Assembly: GCF_002646595.1 (NCBI RefSeq)
Contig: NZ_PDUD01000020.1
Coordinates: 248,001-312,000, forward strand
Length of the DNA: 64,000 bases
Direction: 5' to 3'
Source of the DNA: Flavilitoribacter nigricans DSM 23189 = NBRC 102662
GTDB lineage: Bacteria; Bacteroidota; Bacteroidia; Chitinophagales; Saprospiraceae
Shown: positions 1 to 7,949 of the stretch, piece after piece
Layout of the letters: every line of letters begins with the position of its first letter
Numbering within the stretch: the stretch's first letter is position 1
Position numbers and translations under genes: made by a program
Notes under the pieces: generated by a model
The model's input: the letters and a program-made list of their open reading frames with translations, nothing else
Database searches by the model: none
Told to the model about the DNA's origin: nothing

Positions 1-1776
1 TTCGGTGCCCTGGGGAATTCCGGAGGAGGGATTAGCATGCTGAGCAGCAGTATGTTGACCAATTCTGATTTCTACACCGGGGCCTTTCCGGCAGAATTCG
101 GCAATGCCACCTCCGGAGTTTTTGACCTGAATCTTCGCAAAGGGAATAACGAGCAGCGGGAGCACGCGGTAATGCTCGGCGTACTGGGCCTGGAAGTTGC
201 CACCGAAGGACCGATCAGCCGGGAAGCCGGCTCGTCCTATCTGCTAAATTACCGCTATTCCACCCTGGCGATCCTGCAATCACTGGGACTCAATCCCGCC
301 GGTGATGCCCTCCCAAAATACCAAGACCTTTCGTTTAACATCAACCTGCCGACCGCCAAATTCGGAACTTTTTCCCTCTTTGGTCTGGGTGGGTCAAACC
401 AGTCGTATTTCGAACCGATACCCGATCGGCAGCAATGGGAGTTTGAAGATGATAAATGGGGATTCCTCGAAGAGCAGCAGGTAGGGACTGTGGGCTTGAG
501 TCACCGAATACTGCTATCCGATCGGAGTTTCCTCCGCACGGTGCTGGTGGCTTCCTCCAATCGCTACCTGGACCGGGAGTACTGGCTGAATGATACCCTG
601 GACTATACGCGCCATCTTGACGAAGAAACCACTTCCACGAATAATTCCATCCGCATCAGCAGTACCTACAATCTCAAACTCAATGCCCGGAATTCTTTCC
701 GGGCCGGACTGATCGGCAGCCACCTGTCCTTTGATTTTGTTTACGATGAGGACGACGGCGAAGGACTGCACCGTTATTTTGACAATTCGGGCCAAACCCA
801 GTTTATGCAGGCCTTTGCGCACTGGAAACACCGTTTTAACGATCGCCTGAATATGAACGCCGGTCTGCACTATTCCCACCTGATGCTCAGTCACCAGCAG
901 GCGCTGGAACCCCGCTTTGCCCTGGAATGGCAGCTATCTTCCCGCCAGAAGGTAAGCGCAGCTCTGGGGATGCACAGTAAAATGGAGCACCTGGCGCTGT
1001 ATTTATTTGACGGGACCTTGCCGAGCGGACGTCGCCATGTGCCGGCCAGAGACACGGAGTTCAGCAAAGCCTGGCATGCGATCCTGGCTTACGACCATCG
1101 CCTGGGCGAGAACCTGCGCCTGAAAACCGAGCTTTATTACCAGCATCTATTCGACGTCCCGGTGGAGAATAATATGGCCTCGCTAGGCTCTCTGATCAAC
1201 GCTACGGATGTATGGGATGTGATCGGTGCGCAAGAAGTGGTCAATGAAGGGATCGGGCGCAATTACGGGGTCGATGTAACGCTGGAAAGATTCTTTGCCG
1301 ATCAGTACTATTTCCTGCTTACCGGTTCTTTGTACCAGTCCGAATACCAGCCCCTGAACGGCAACTGGTATTCTACGGCTTTCAACGGAAATTACCAGTT
1401 GGTCGCGCTGGGAGGCAAGGAATTCAAGGTAGGGAAAAAGAAGGTCAATATTCTTGGATTCAACGCCAAATTGATCTACTCCGGTGGCCGTCGCTCCACG
1501 CCGATCGACCTGGAAGCCTCCCGCGATCAGGGACATACGGTTTACCGGCAGGACCAGCCGTACGCCGCCCGAAACTGGCCTTACAAAAGACTGGACGTTG
1601 GGATCAGCTACCGGATCAATGCGCAGAAAATGAGCCACGCACTGCTGCTGGATATTCAAAATGTGACGAACTATCTGAATATTTACAGCCAGTATTACAG
1701 CAGTAGCGCCCAGGAGATCCGCTCGGTTTACCAAACGGGGTTATTACCGGTATTTGCCTATCGGGTAGAATTTTAG
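1..1776 (+). CDS. TonB-dependent receptor, C-terminal part (5' end outside window)
   Basis: The frame is open from base 1, so the gene starts upstream of the window; the Met at 37 is internal. The first residues (FGALGNSGGGIS, then FYTGAFPAEFGNATSGVFDLNLR) match the end of the plug domain of Bacteroidota TonB-dependent receptors of the carboxypeptidase-regulatory type. The remaining ~550 residues alternate aromatic and polar residues as in a 22-strand outer-membrane barrel, and the protein ends in an aromatic-rich strand with a terminal Phe (FAYRVEF). The role would be TonB-driven uptake of an unknown ligand across the outer membrane. No SusD-like partner lies downstream, so a polysaccharide-utilisation assignment is not supported. 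Confidence 0.88.
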   Translation, partial: FGALGNSGGGISMLSSSMLTNSDFYTGAFPAEFGNATSGVFDLNLRKGNNEQREHAVMLGVLGLEVATEGPISREAGSSYLLNYRYSTLAILQSLGLNPAGDALPKYQDLSFNINLPTAKFGTFSLFGLGGSNQSYFEPIPDRQQWEFEDDKWGFLEEQQVGTVGLSHRILLSDRSFLRTVLVASSNRYLDREYWLNDTLDYTRHLDEETTSTNNSIRISSTYNLKLNARNSFRAGLIGSHLSFDFVYDEDDGEGLHRYFDNSGQTQFMQAFAHWKHRFNDRLNMNAGLHYSHLMLSHQQALEPRFALEWQLSSRQKVSAALGMHSKMEHLALYLFDGTLPSGRRHVPARDTEFSKAWHAILAYDHRLGENLRLKTELYYQHLFDVPVENNMASLGSLINATDVWDVIGAQEVVNEGIGRNYGVDVTLERFFADQYYFLLTGSLYQSEYQPLNGNWYSTAFNGNYQLVALGGKEFKVGKKKVNILGFNAKLIYSGGRRSTPIDLEASRDQGHTVYRQDQPYAARNWPYKRLDVGISYRINAQKMSHALLLDIQNVTNYLNIYSQYYSSSAQEIRSVYQTGLLPVFAYRVEF

Positions 1777-1781
1777 AGGAC

Positions 1782-1847
1782 ACAGCCGCCGGGTATTTCG
1801 CGGCCTCGTATAAGGGGAACCGTGGACTGTCTGGCGGCTGTTTTTTT
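1782..1847 (+). terminator. Probable rho-independent terminator of the TonB receptor gene
   Basis: A 9-bp perfect inverted repeat (ACAGCCGCC at 1782-1790, GGCGGCTGT at 1833-1841) closes a 42-nt loop and runs into seven T residues, 6 bp after the receptor stop codon. The loop is longer than usual, which lowers confidence. Confidence 0.6.
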
Positions 1848-1917
1848 GCGGGTATGAGGAGTGGAAAGGGGGGAAATGTACGCTGAAACCCAGTAAAATG
1901 GGACAATTTTCGCGCCC

Positions 1918-1954
1918 TAAAAAAAAGCAGGGTATCTACAAAACGTAGTACCCT
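1918..1954 (-). terminator. Probable terminator of the methyltransferase-dksA-like operon
   Basis: Read on the minus strand, AGGGTA.CTACG and GTAGATACCCT form a hairpin with an A/T loop followed by a run of about nine T residues. It lies downstream of the DksA-like gene ending at 2196. Between 1955 and 2195 the sequence is AT-rich with no convincing gene; it contains the palindrome CCTAA-AG-TTAGG at 2038-2049. Confidence 0.55.
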
Positions 1955-2195
1955 GTATAACCCCAAAAAACCAAATGAAAACAATCTACATATGAATGCG
2001 CTTATTCAGCGAAACTGATATCGAAAGTTTGTTAGAACCTAAAGTTAGGCAAAATAAATTTTGTTAACAAATAATTAATCTCCCTAAAACTATAAAATAT
2101 TCCTGTTCCGCCAAACTAAATTATTATTATTTCTGACTAACAGAAGAATATAAATATACTAAAATCAGATATTCAATCGAATAGCGTGGATGCTT

Positions 2196-2531
2196 TTAGC
2201 GCTCGGCGCAGCGAACACAGCGGTTGCTTTGCGGCATAAACATGAGTCTCGCGGGAGGTATCGCCTGCTTGCAGCGAACGCAAATTCCGAACTCCGGCAA
2301 GTCAACTTTTGTAAGTGCGGCTTCCAGGTTGGAGAGCTTCTTTTTGGCCGAGCGCAGGGTAGCTTCGGACACACTTTTGTTGTTGATGGCATCCATCCGG
2401 CTGACCCGTCCGATGGCGTTTTCCGGAGCAATAGGCTGGGTCGCATCCTCCAGATGCCGGATCTCTTCCCGGGTTTGCTGAATGGTATCTATGATCTTTT
2501 GTTTAAGCAGTGCCCTTTCTTCTTTATTCAT
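2196..2531 (-). CDS. TraR/DksA-type zinc-finger protein
   Basis: This 111-residue protein has a long helical N-terminal part (residues ~1-75, predicted coiled-coil hairpin) and a C-terminal four-cysteine zinc finger. Cys84, Cys87, Cys105 and Cys108 form a CX2C-X17-CX2C pattern, as in the DksA/TraR family. Family members bind the RNA polymerase secondary channel and modulate initiation, often with ppGpp. The protein is shorter than E. coli DksA (about 150 aa), and I do not see the acidic DxxDxA coiled-coil tip, so the exact role is uncertain. Its ATG overlaps the TGA of the upstream methyltransferase gene (ATGA), so the two are probably translationally coupled. Confidence 0.85.
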   Translation of the reverse strand: MNKEERALLKQKIIDTIQQTREEIRHLEDATQPIAPENAIGRVSRMDAINNKSVSEATLRSAKKKLSNLEAALTKVDLPEFGICVRCKQAIPPARLMFMPQSNRCVRCAER

Positions 2532-3553
2532 AGCGGATCATTTGTGATTTCAATGCATTCACCGGGGTCTTCCCGGAGGTAATAACGGATATTTATAAAC
2601 TGTCCCTTTACGGGATTGCGGTGTATATCCCTGATGATCAAAGGGGTGGTCAGGCCACTATCTCCGTGACGCAACCTTTGCTTTTGAAAGATATCAATTT
2701 CAGTGAAGATAACCAGTTGATCAAAGCCATCATCCAGGTTATTGGGGACTTTTATCCGGGCGGAGGGAAGAGTATCCCCGGATCGATCATCCGGAATATG
2801 GTCGCGGTCGAGCCGGAAATAACTGCCGAATTTAACGGCTTTTGGCGGGCTATCGGACGGCTCATAATTGGACCGATAGGCACCCATAAACAGCTCGATA
2901 CGTTCGGGGATCGGGATCGCCTGCCTGGCTGCCTCCTGCGATAATAGGTTCCAGAAAATGGGGACCTGCACCTCCCGTCGCAAACCGGCCTGCATGGTTT
3001 CACTGAGGACGATATCCACTGTTTCTCCCGGGGGGATTCGGTAGGTCGTAGCATCGGCCGGTTCCAGCCTGCGGACGTAATCCATCAGATCTAAATGCTC
3101 CAGCAGTTTTTGCAAATTGTGATAACTGATCGGATTGATCTCCAGAAAAGTAAACTGAAGTTCCTCGGGCCGAAAACAGTACAGTAAGGGCAGTACCAGC
3201 GTAGCGAAAGGTCCGGTACCTGCGTATAGAAGATGGACCGGCCGGTTTTTACGGGTGGTCAGCAAATGGGCGACAGCCGTATGAATTCCTTTGATAAACC
3301 GGCGGGTACGTAAGAAGTCATTCAGGCAATAAGCCGCCCAGGTAGAACCCAGGGCCATCCCCTGCGCCAGGGCGATATTGTATCTGGCAGCTTCAGTCTC
3401 CAGATCTAGTTCGGAAAGTTCCAGCAACAGTTCCTTGTAGAGATTGCAGGCCCGCCAGGCGGTTCCCAGATCCTCCGGTTCTTCCAATAACACTTTAGCT
3501 ACCTCCTGAAATCTTGCCTTCATAAGTCTCAAAACGAACCGGAACCGAAGCAT
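2528..3553 (-). CDS. Class I SAM-dependent methyltransferase-like protein
   Basis: A 341-residue soluble protein. Residues ~107-119 (LLYAGTGPFATL) form a Rossmann motif I for S-adenosylmethionine, followed by a motif II acidic end (FLEINPIS, ~137-144), as in class I methyltransferases. The fold of this stretch resembles PRMT-type enzymes, but the substrate cannot be read from sequence. An alternative start at the internal Met11 (MKARFQ) is equally possible; neither start has a clear ribosome-binding site. The gene is the first of a two-gene operon with the DksA-like gene, overlapping by 4 bp. The two-gene pairing suggests a regulatory or RNA-related target, but that is only inference. Confidence 0.65.
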   Translation of the reverse strand: MLRFRFVLRLMKARFQEVAKVLLEEPEDLGTAWRACNLYKELLLELSELDLETEAARYNIALAQGMALGSTWAAYCLNDFLRTRRFIKGIHTAVAHLLTTRKNRPVHLLYAGTGPFATLVLPLLYCFRPEELQFTFLEINPISYHNLQKLLEHLDLMDYVRRLEPADATTYRIPPGETVDIVLSETMQAGLRREVQVPIFWNLLSQEAARQAIPIPERIELFMGAYRSNYEPSDSPPKAVKFGSYFRLDRDHIPDDRSGDTLPSARIKVPNNLDDGFDQLVIFTEIDIFQKQRLRHGDSGLTTPLIIRDIHRNPVKGQFINIRYYLREDPGECIEITNDPL

Positions 3554-3570
3554 CAGCCATCTGGGCCCGG

Positions 3571-3617
3571 CAAAAAAAAGATAAAAAAAGCGCTAATCAG
3601 CCAGGCTAATCAGCGCT
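3571..3617 (-). terminator. Probable terminator after the BI-1 family gene
   Basis: The inverted repeat AGCGCT..AGCC / GGCT..AGCGCT (3590-3617, two internal mismatches) is followed on the minus strand by two T tracts, 35 bp beyond the stop codon of the gene ending at 3652. Confidence 0.6.
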
Positions 3618-3651
3618 CTTGTATTAAATAAACAGTAGTATCTTATCCGGA

Positions 3652-4413
3652 CTAGTCGCTGGAAGAAAAGATCGCAACCAGTCGGAGTATTTCAACGTAC
3701 AGCCACACGAGGGTGATCAGCAGTCCCATACCGCTGAACCATTCCATATAGGCCGGGGCACCGTATTGTTCCCCTTTCTCGAAGTTGTCGAAATCCAACA
3801 GCAGGTTGAACGCGGCAACCCCGATGATCAGCAAACTGATGCCGATGCCAATGGGAGAGGCGTCGTGCAGGAACGGCATGTTGATACCGAACAGGCTTAG
3901 TACAATATTAACAATGTAAACCAAAGCGATGGCCCCGGTAGCCATAAAGATACCGGAACGCAGTTTATTCGTCACCTTAATGATGCCGGCCTTATAGATA
4001 AACAGCATGGTAAACAAAACTGCCATCGTCAGGGTCACGGCCTGAAAGATAATTCCGTCAAAAAACTGGGCGTACATCGCGGAAACCCCGCCGACAAACA
4101 ATCCCTCCAGACCGGCGTAAAGCGGGGCCAGGGTAGGAGAGAGGTGCGGACGGCTGGAAGCGATAAGCACCACGATAAATCCGGCAATAGCGCCGCCCCA
4201 GATGAAAATGGGGTTGGGGTTGGTGAAGCCGACCCAGGCGGTCAGCAGCATAATGCCCGCCAGAATGAAGGTTTTGTTGATCGCCCCCTGGACGGTCATT
4301 TTTTCACCTCTTACGATCAGCCCGCTGTCGAGCGTCTCGTGACTTGCTTTCTGGAAAGCTTCTTCCTGGAGTACAGGATTGCGCGATTCAAAAAATCCTT
4401 TTCGTCTACTCAT
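3652..4413 (-). CDS. Bax inhibitor-1 / YccA family integral membrane protein
   Basis: A 253-residue protein with a hydrophilic N-terminus of about 45 residues and then seven closely packed hydrophobic segments, the BI-1/TMBIM arrangement. Known members are pH-sensitive calcium-leak channels or, as YccA, modulate FtsH. The motif DFDNFEKGEQYGAPAYMEW in the last third and the hydrophobic C-terminal helix agree with the Bacteroidota Bax-inhibitor subgroup. It appears monocistronic, with its own terminator downstream. Substrate or ion specificity cannot be read directly from the sequence. Confidence 0.88.
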   Translation of the reverse strand: MSRRKGFFESRNPVLQEEAFQKASHETLDSGLIVRGEKMTVQGAINKTFILAGIMLLTAWVGFTNPNPIFIWGGAIAGFIVVLIASSRPHLSPTLAPLYAGLEGLFVGGVSAMYAQFFDGIIFQAVTLTMAVLFTMLFIYKAGIIKVTNKLRSGIFMATGAIALVYIVNIVLSLFGINMPFLHDASPIGIGISLLIIGVAAFNLLLDFDNFEKGEQYGAPAYMEWFSGMGLLITLVWLYVEILRLVAIFSSSD

Positions 4414-4636
4414 TTAATTCTTTTTTGTAAATCCGGTAAGTCCGGATATCACTGACAATATAAGCCCGGGCCAATTGCCGGGAGAGAACGTCCGACCAAA
4501 AGCCGACATTAATATATAAAACCATTAAGCATGGCCGATGGTTTCATCCTGAAATTCGGCTTTGTGTCAAAATTTGCTGCCGGTCCGTTGCCGGCATTAG
4601 CTAGAACCAAATATAATACTAAATGGTTTCGCGTGC

Positions 4637-4672
4637 AAAAAAAATAGACCTGACAGTGTGCACTGTCAGGTC
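4637..4672 (-). terminator. Strong rho-independent terminator of the M23 peptidase gene
   Basis: A perfect 12-bp stem (GACCTGACAGTG / CACTGTCAGGTC, 4647-4672) closes a TG loop; on the minus strand it is followed by eight T residues. It lies 32 bp past the stop codon of the peptidase gene. Confidence 0.85.
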
Positions 4673-4704
4673 TTGGGGATCTATGGATGGGAATTACCCA
4701 CGAG

Positions 4705-6537
4705 CTATTTTACCCATATGGCGGCAAACCGGGTCGAGTTATTGTAGGATTGTAATTTGTAGAGTCGCATACCCTGTGCGGAAAATTGATTGAATTTGGA
4801 CTGGTAAGCGCTGGGCGTCAAACCGTAATAAGCCGCATAATTATCACTCTTAGGCATCCACAGGCCACCGACCGTACTACCGTTGACGTGCATACTGATC
4901 AGTTGCCACTTGCTGTACAATTCTTTGAATTTATCGTTGAAAGCGCCGCTGGACATGCCGTAGTAGGCATAAAATCCATTGTTCTTATTGGTGAATACTC
5001 CGGCGTGGTAGCGCTTGCCGCCCATGGTATAGGTGACGTGCTCGCCGAGCTTCCATTTTTTGGTCTTTACGTAGTTGTTCCAGAGGGAACCGAAGTTGTT
5101 GTCGTCGCGATTGTGAAAACTGGCGTAGGCTTCACCGGCTTTGTTTTTCGCCCAGATCACCGAGAAGCGGGGATTGCCCTGACTGTCTTTGGAAACCTGG
5201 ATCTGACGGGGGTGGAATCCCTGACTGTTATACTGATTGAAGTAGTTCTGATAAGACGTTGCGCTCATGTAGAAGCGGGCGTACCAGGAGTTGGGCAGTC
5301 CCCACTGGAAGGAGCCGGATGCCATCAACTTGCCGCCGCTGTTCCGATCGATACTGATCGTCTGGAGGGCCATACCCATTCCGGTATAGTAGCCCCAGTA
5401 TTGATTCACATACTGCAGAGGTACGTTGTGGAAGCTGGGATAAAAAGGAGCGAACAGGCGGGCGTAGGGCGTTTCGGAATCCAGGTCGTAGCAGTCGATA
5501 CCGCTCTTCTTGTTGTATACGCCGTAGGGATCTACTTTTACCCAGTTGCCATTGTTGTCCTTGATGCGCAGTTCAAAGTGGATATGTACGTTGAAGGAAG
5601 TGGTCGGATTTTTGAAGTTTCCGTTGTCGTCGAGAATGATCCCGATGCCGCCGGATCCGGTATTACCGGTCCATGCGATCATTTGACCGGCTTTTACGGT
5701 CTGGCCCACGGACACTTTGATCTTTTGGGACTCCTTACCCCAGCAAAGGGTGGACGGATTAGGCTTGTAGGCGAATTTTTTATACTTGCTGCTCGGGGAT
5801 TGCTTGGCTTTGTTGATGTCATGCGTGAAACCGTTACGCAGGTGCAGGTAGGTACTCCGGTACTTAAAACCATTGGGTGCGGTGTGTTCAATGGTGACGA
5901 CATTACCTCCGCCGTTGCTCCATTTTACATCGATCACTTTCCCGTCGGCGATCGAGTATACACCGAAGGTGGGATCCTCGCCGTTGGCTACGCTGCTTTT
6001 ACCGTAGTCGATGGCGCCGTGTTTTTTATCCCAGTTGTAGTAGAAACCCTGCCAGACGGTCACTTTACTGTGGCGGTAAGGGACGTAGAGCGGCATGTGG
6101 GCTTTGGCCGAAGCGTAGACGGCTTCCAGCTCGGGTTCAACGATGGGGACTGCACAGTAGTTATTGCCGGAATACGTGCGGTAGGTGGTCCGTAAATTGG
6201 CTTCCGAAACGACCTGTGCGTTTCCGGTCTGAAATGCGTTGCTGTTCCATAGTGTGGATCTTTGGGGCATTCTTTGCGCCGGACGGGCTTTGGAGAGCCG
6301 GATATTTAAACGGGGTTCTTCGGAATGGTCATGGCCGTCTTCTCCCTGGGGGATGTCCATCCGCATCGGGGGAAGAGAACGGTAAAATACAGCATCGGAA
6401 TCATCTTCCGGATCACCTTGCTGGGCGGGGGAAACCCTTTGAATGGCCTGGGCCCGACGGATCTGGGCCGATAGGGATGAGGAACTCAAAAAACTGATGC
6501 CTAACAGGCATACGAATAGGAACGATATCTTTCTCAT
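4705..6537 (-). CDS. Secreted M23-family metallopeptidase with C-terminal tandem repeats
   Basis: The start at 6537 was chosen because it opens a clean signal peptide (MRKISFLFVCLLGISF..LSAQ); the 14 codons upstream of it look non-native. The mature protein has a ~130-residue linker and then an M23/LytM peptidase domain (~155-325) with the zinc and catalytic residues HGAIDYG (His173, Asp177), YLHL (His232) and HIHFEL (His318, His320). The last ~240 residues contain at least four repeats of about 45-50 residues with a conserved pattern (YYG.....F...F......G.....L), resembling the bacterial tandem repeat domain 1 family. Likely role: cleavage of peptidoglycan cross-links or another peptide in the envelope, with repeats for binding. 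There is no T9SS tail. Confidence 0.85.
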   Translation of the reverse strand: MRKISFLFVCLLGISFLSSSSLSAQIRRAQAIQRVSPAQQGDPEDDSDAVFYRSLPPMRMDIPQGEDGHDHSEEPRLNIRLSKARPAQRMPQRSTLWNSNAFQTGNAQVVSEANLRTTYRTYSGNNYCAVPIVEPELEAVYASAKAHMPLYVPYRHSKVTVWQGFYYNWDKKHGAIDYGKSSVANGEDPTFGVYSIADGKVIDVKWSNGGGNVVTIEHTAPNGFKYRSTYLHLRNGFTHDINKAKQSPSSKYKKFAYKPNPSTLCWGKESQKIKVSVGQTVKAGQMIAWTGNTGSGGIGIILDDNGNFKNPTTSFNVHIHFELRIKDNNGNWVKVDPYGVYNKKSGIDCYDLDSETPYARLFAPFYPSFHNVPLQYVNQYWGYYTGMGMALQTISIDRNSGGKLMASGSFQWGLPNSWYARFYMSATSYQNYFNQYNSQGFHPRQIQVSKDSQGNPRFSVIWAKNKAGEAYASFHNRDDNNFGSLWNNYVKTKKWKLGEHVTYTMGGKRYHAGVFTNKNNGFYAYYGMSSGAFNDKFKELYSKWQLISMHVNGSTVGGLWMPKSDNYAAYYGLTPSAYQSKFNQFSAQGMRLYKLQSYNNSTRFAAIWVK

Positions 6538-6707
6538 GGTTCCGGGTTTTGGTTTTTGTAGTTTTAGTAGGAAATTCAATGGGATGTGTCCGGCAGGCAG
6601 AAGATGTACCCACCAACTTCAAATTTTTTCAAAAAAGGGCCGGAACTCCCTTGAAAATAATCGACGAACGATAGAAAATACTTGGGCAAATGTGCTGGAA
6701 ACGCATT

Positions 6708-6715
6708 TAGATTTG
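6708..6715 (+). promoter_or_regulatory. Candidate -7 element for the lipoprotein gene
   Basis: TAGATTTG matches the Bacteroidota sigma-A -7 consensus TAnnTTTG, 35 bp before the ATG at 6750. No well-spaced -33 TTTG is evident, so this is a weak call. Confidence 0.35.
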
Positions 6716-6749
6716 CAGGGAAATTTAAACCCTTATAAATTGATTATCC

Positions 6750-7088
6750 ATGCGAAAAAAGGCGCTTGCCGCTCTGATCGTTCTGCTTGGGCTGACGGGA
6801 CCAGCCTGCAATAAAGAGATCGAAAGTGTACCCGTTCCACCCTTCACCGTTTTTCCCAATCCGTTTCTGGAAGACTTTGCCGTACACCTGGAAAACAGCT
6901 TTCCGGCCGGTACCGCTACGGAATTCCGCATTCTCGACGGTAAAGACCAGCCCATCATGGTCTGGGAAGACCCGGCTCCCGGGACTTCGATCCGGGTGGA
7001 TATGACCGGCCGGGCGAAGGCACTTTATTACGCCGAATTACGAGTGGGTAATTCGGTATTTATCCAACCCATTGTAAAAGCGCAGTAA
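6750..7088 (+). CDS. Small lipoprotein made almost only of a T9SS sorting-tail-like fold
   Basis: The 112-residue product has a lipoprotein signal with lipobox LTGPAC (Cys20). The rest, starting at VPPFTVFPNPF, has the layout of a type A T9SS C-terminal domain: a P-N-P entry motif, a central FRILDGKDQPI-type strand pair and a final strand (FIQPIVKAQ). Usually this fold is the last 80 residues of a larger cargo; here it is the whole mature protein and it is lipid-anchored. The stop codon overlaps the next gene's ATG by 1 bp, so the two are probably co-translated. Function unknown; a decoy, chaperone or surface anchor are possibilities only. Confidence 0.7.
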   Translation: MRKKALAALIVLLGLTGPACNKEIESVPVPPFTVFPNPFLEDFAVHLENSFPAGTATEFRILDGKDQPIMVWEDPAPGTSIRVDMTGRAKALYYAELRVGNSVFIQPIVKAQ

Positions 7089-7771
7089 TGAAGAGGTTAA
7101 GCTTTTTGCTACCGGCGTTTATCCTGGTATTTGCCTGGGCATCGGCCCTGGAGGCACAACTCTGGCAGGTCCATTTGAACGGAAACGAGACATTCATTAC
7201 CGGAAACGAACTTCAGGGCCAGTATCCCATCCTCTGGTATTCCGGGGATGAGGGGCGGGGCGTTTTGGTCGGCGGTTTCGGCGGAGGCGTTTCCTACACC
7301 ACGGTGCGTATGGGCGCTTACCGACTCCGCTATCAGCTCAATTTGCAGCGGTCGCGCTTTTACGACCATCCGGTGATCTTTCACGATGAGAACGGGCAGA
7401 TGCTCGGGGGCGTGATCGGGATCAACACCAATCTCAACGCCTCTTTACAGGCCAGCTGGCAGTGGTTGCTGGGTTCACACTATGCGATGGGCGTGGGCTT
7501 GGGAACCCGTTACACTTTCCGCTCCATTACGGATTTCGGGAAACTGGAAGTGCGGGGACAGACCACCGCTTTGAAGGAAAGGAATTACGCACTTGCGCCG
7601 GAGGTATTGTTCCTGCCGGTGGAATTCAGCAGTTACTTCGGGCGGTTTTCCTACGCGCTTCGTCTGGAAGCGGGACTGACCAACTTCTCCCGCCTGGATG
7701 CCTTCAGGGGAGACCGGGGACATCTCCTGTTCCTGGAAGTGGGGTATCGTTTGGGAAAAGCGGCGGAGTAA
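7088..7771 (+). CDS. Predicted outer-membrane beta-barrel protein
   Basis: A 227-residue protein with a signal peptide (cleavage near LEAQ) and alternating amphipathic strands rich in Gly, Tyr and Arg, typical of an 8-10 strand barrel. It has no recognised family motif. It follows the lipoprotein gene with a 1-bp overlap (TAATG), so a lipoprotein/barrel pair in the outer membrane is the best contextual reading. Confidence 0.6.
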   Translation: MKRLSFLLPAFILVFAWASALEAQLWQVHLNGNETFITGNELQGQYPILWYSGDEGRGVLVGGFGGGVSYTTVRMGAYRLRYQLNLQRSRFYDHPVIFHDENGQMLGGVIGINTNLNASLQASWQWLLGSHYAMGVGLGTRYTFRSITDFGKLEVRGQTTALKERNYALAPEVLFLPVEFSSYFGRFSYALRLEAGLTNFSRLDAFRGDRGHLLFLEVGYRLGKAAE

Positions 7772-7810
7772 CGGGTATAGCGTGGAAGGGGCGAGCAATT
7801 CTCTAAAATG

Positions 7811-7949
7811 GCAATTTCAATTTCAATTGCAATAGCAATAGCAATAGCAATATCAATCACTCAAAATCAGGCGAAAAGGTCAACAATTGACCAAACGGCC
7901 GCTGGTTACCTGCTATTGTAGTTGCCATTGTTATTGAAAATTGCTATTC
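7811..7949. repeat. Two opposed hexanucleotide repeat tracts
   Basis: Positions 7811-7858 are eight consecutive 6-bp units of the type (G/T)CAAT(T/A/C). Positions ~7912-7949 hold degenerate units of the complementary type (..ATTG/TTGCTATT). The two tracts can pair with each other across a ~53-bp spacer. They sit between the convergent barrel and SDR genes, where they could act as a weak bidirectional terminator; the tract is prone to slippage. Confidence 0.6.

Noticed and set aside
4786-6195. 469-codon plus-strand ORF
   Set aside because: It is antisense to the well-supported M23 peptidase gene and its translation has no domain-like pattern.
7651-7860. Minus-strand ORF with an Ile-Ala/Ile-Glu repeat
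   Set aside because: The repeat comes from translation of the hexanucleotide DNA tract and the frame overlaps the barrel gene antisense.
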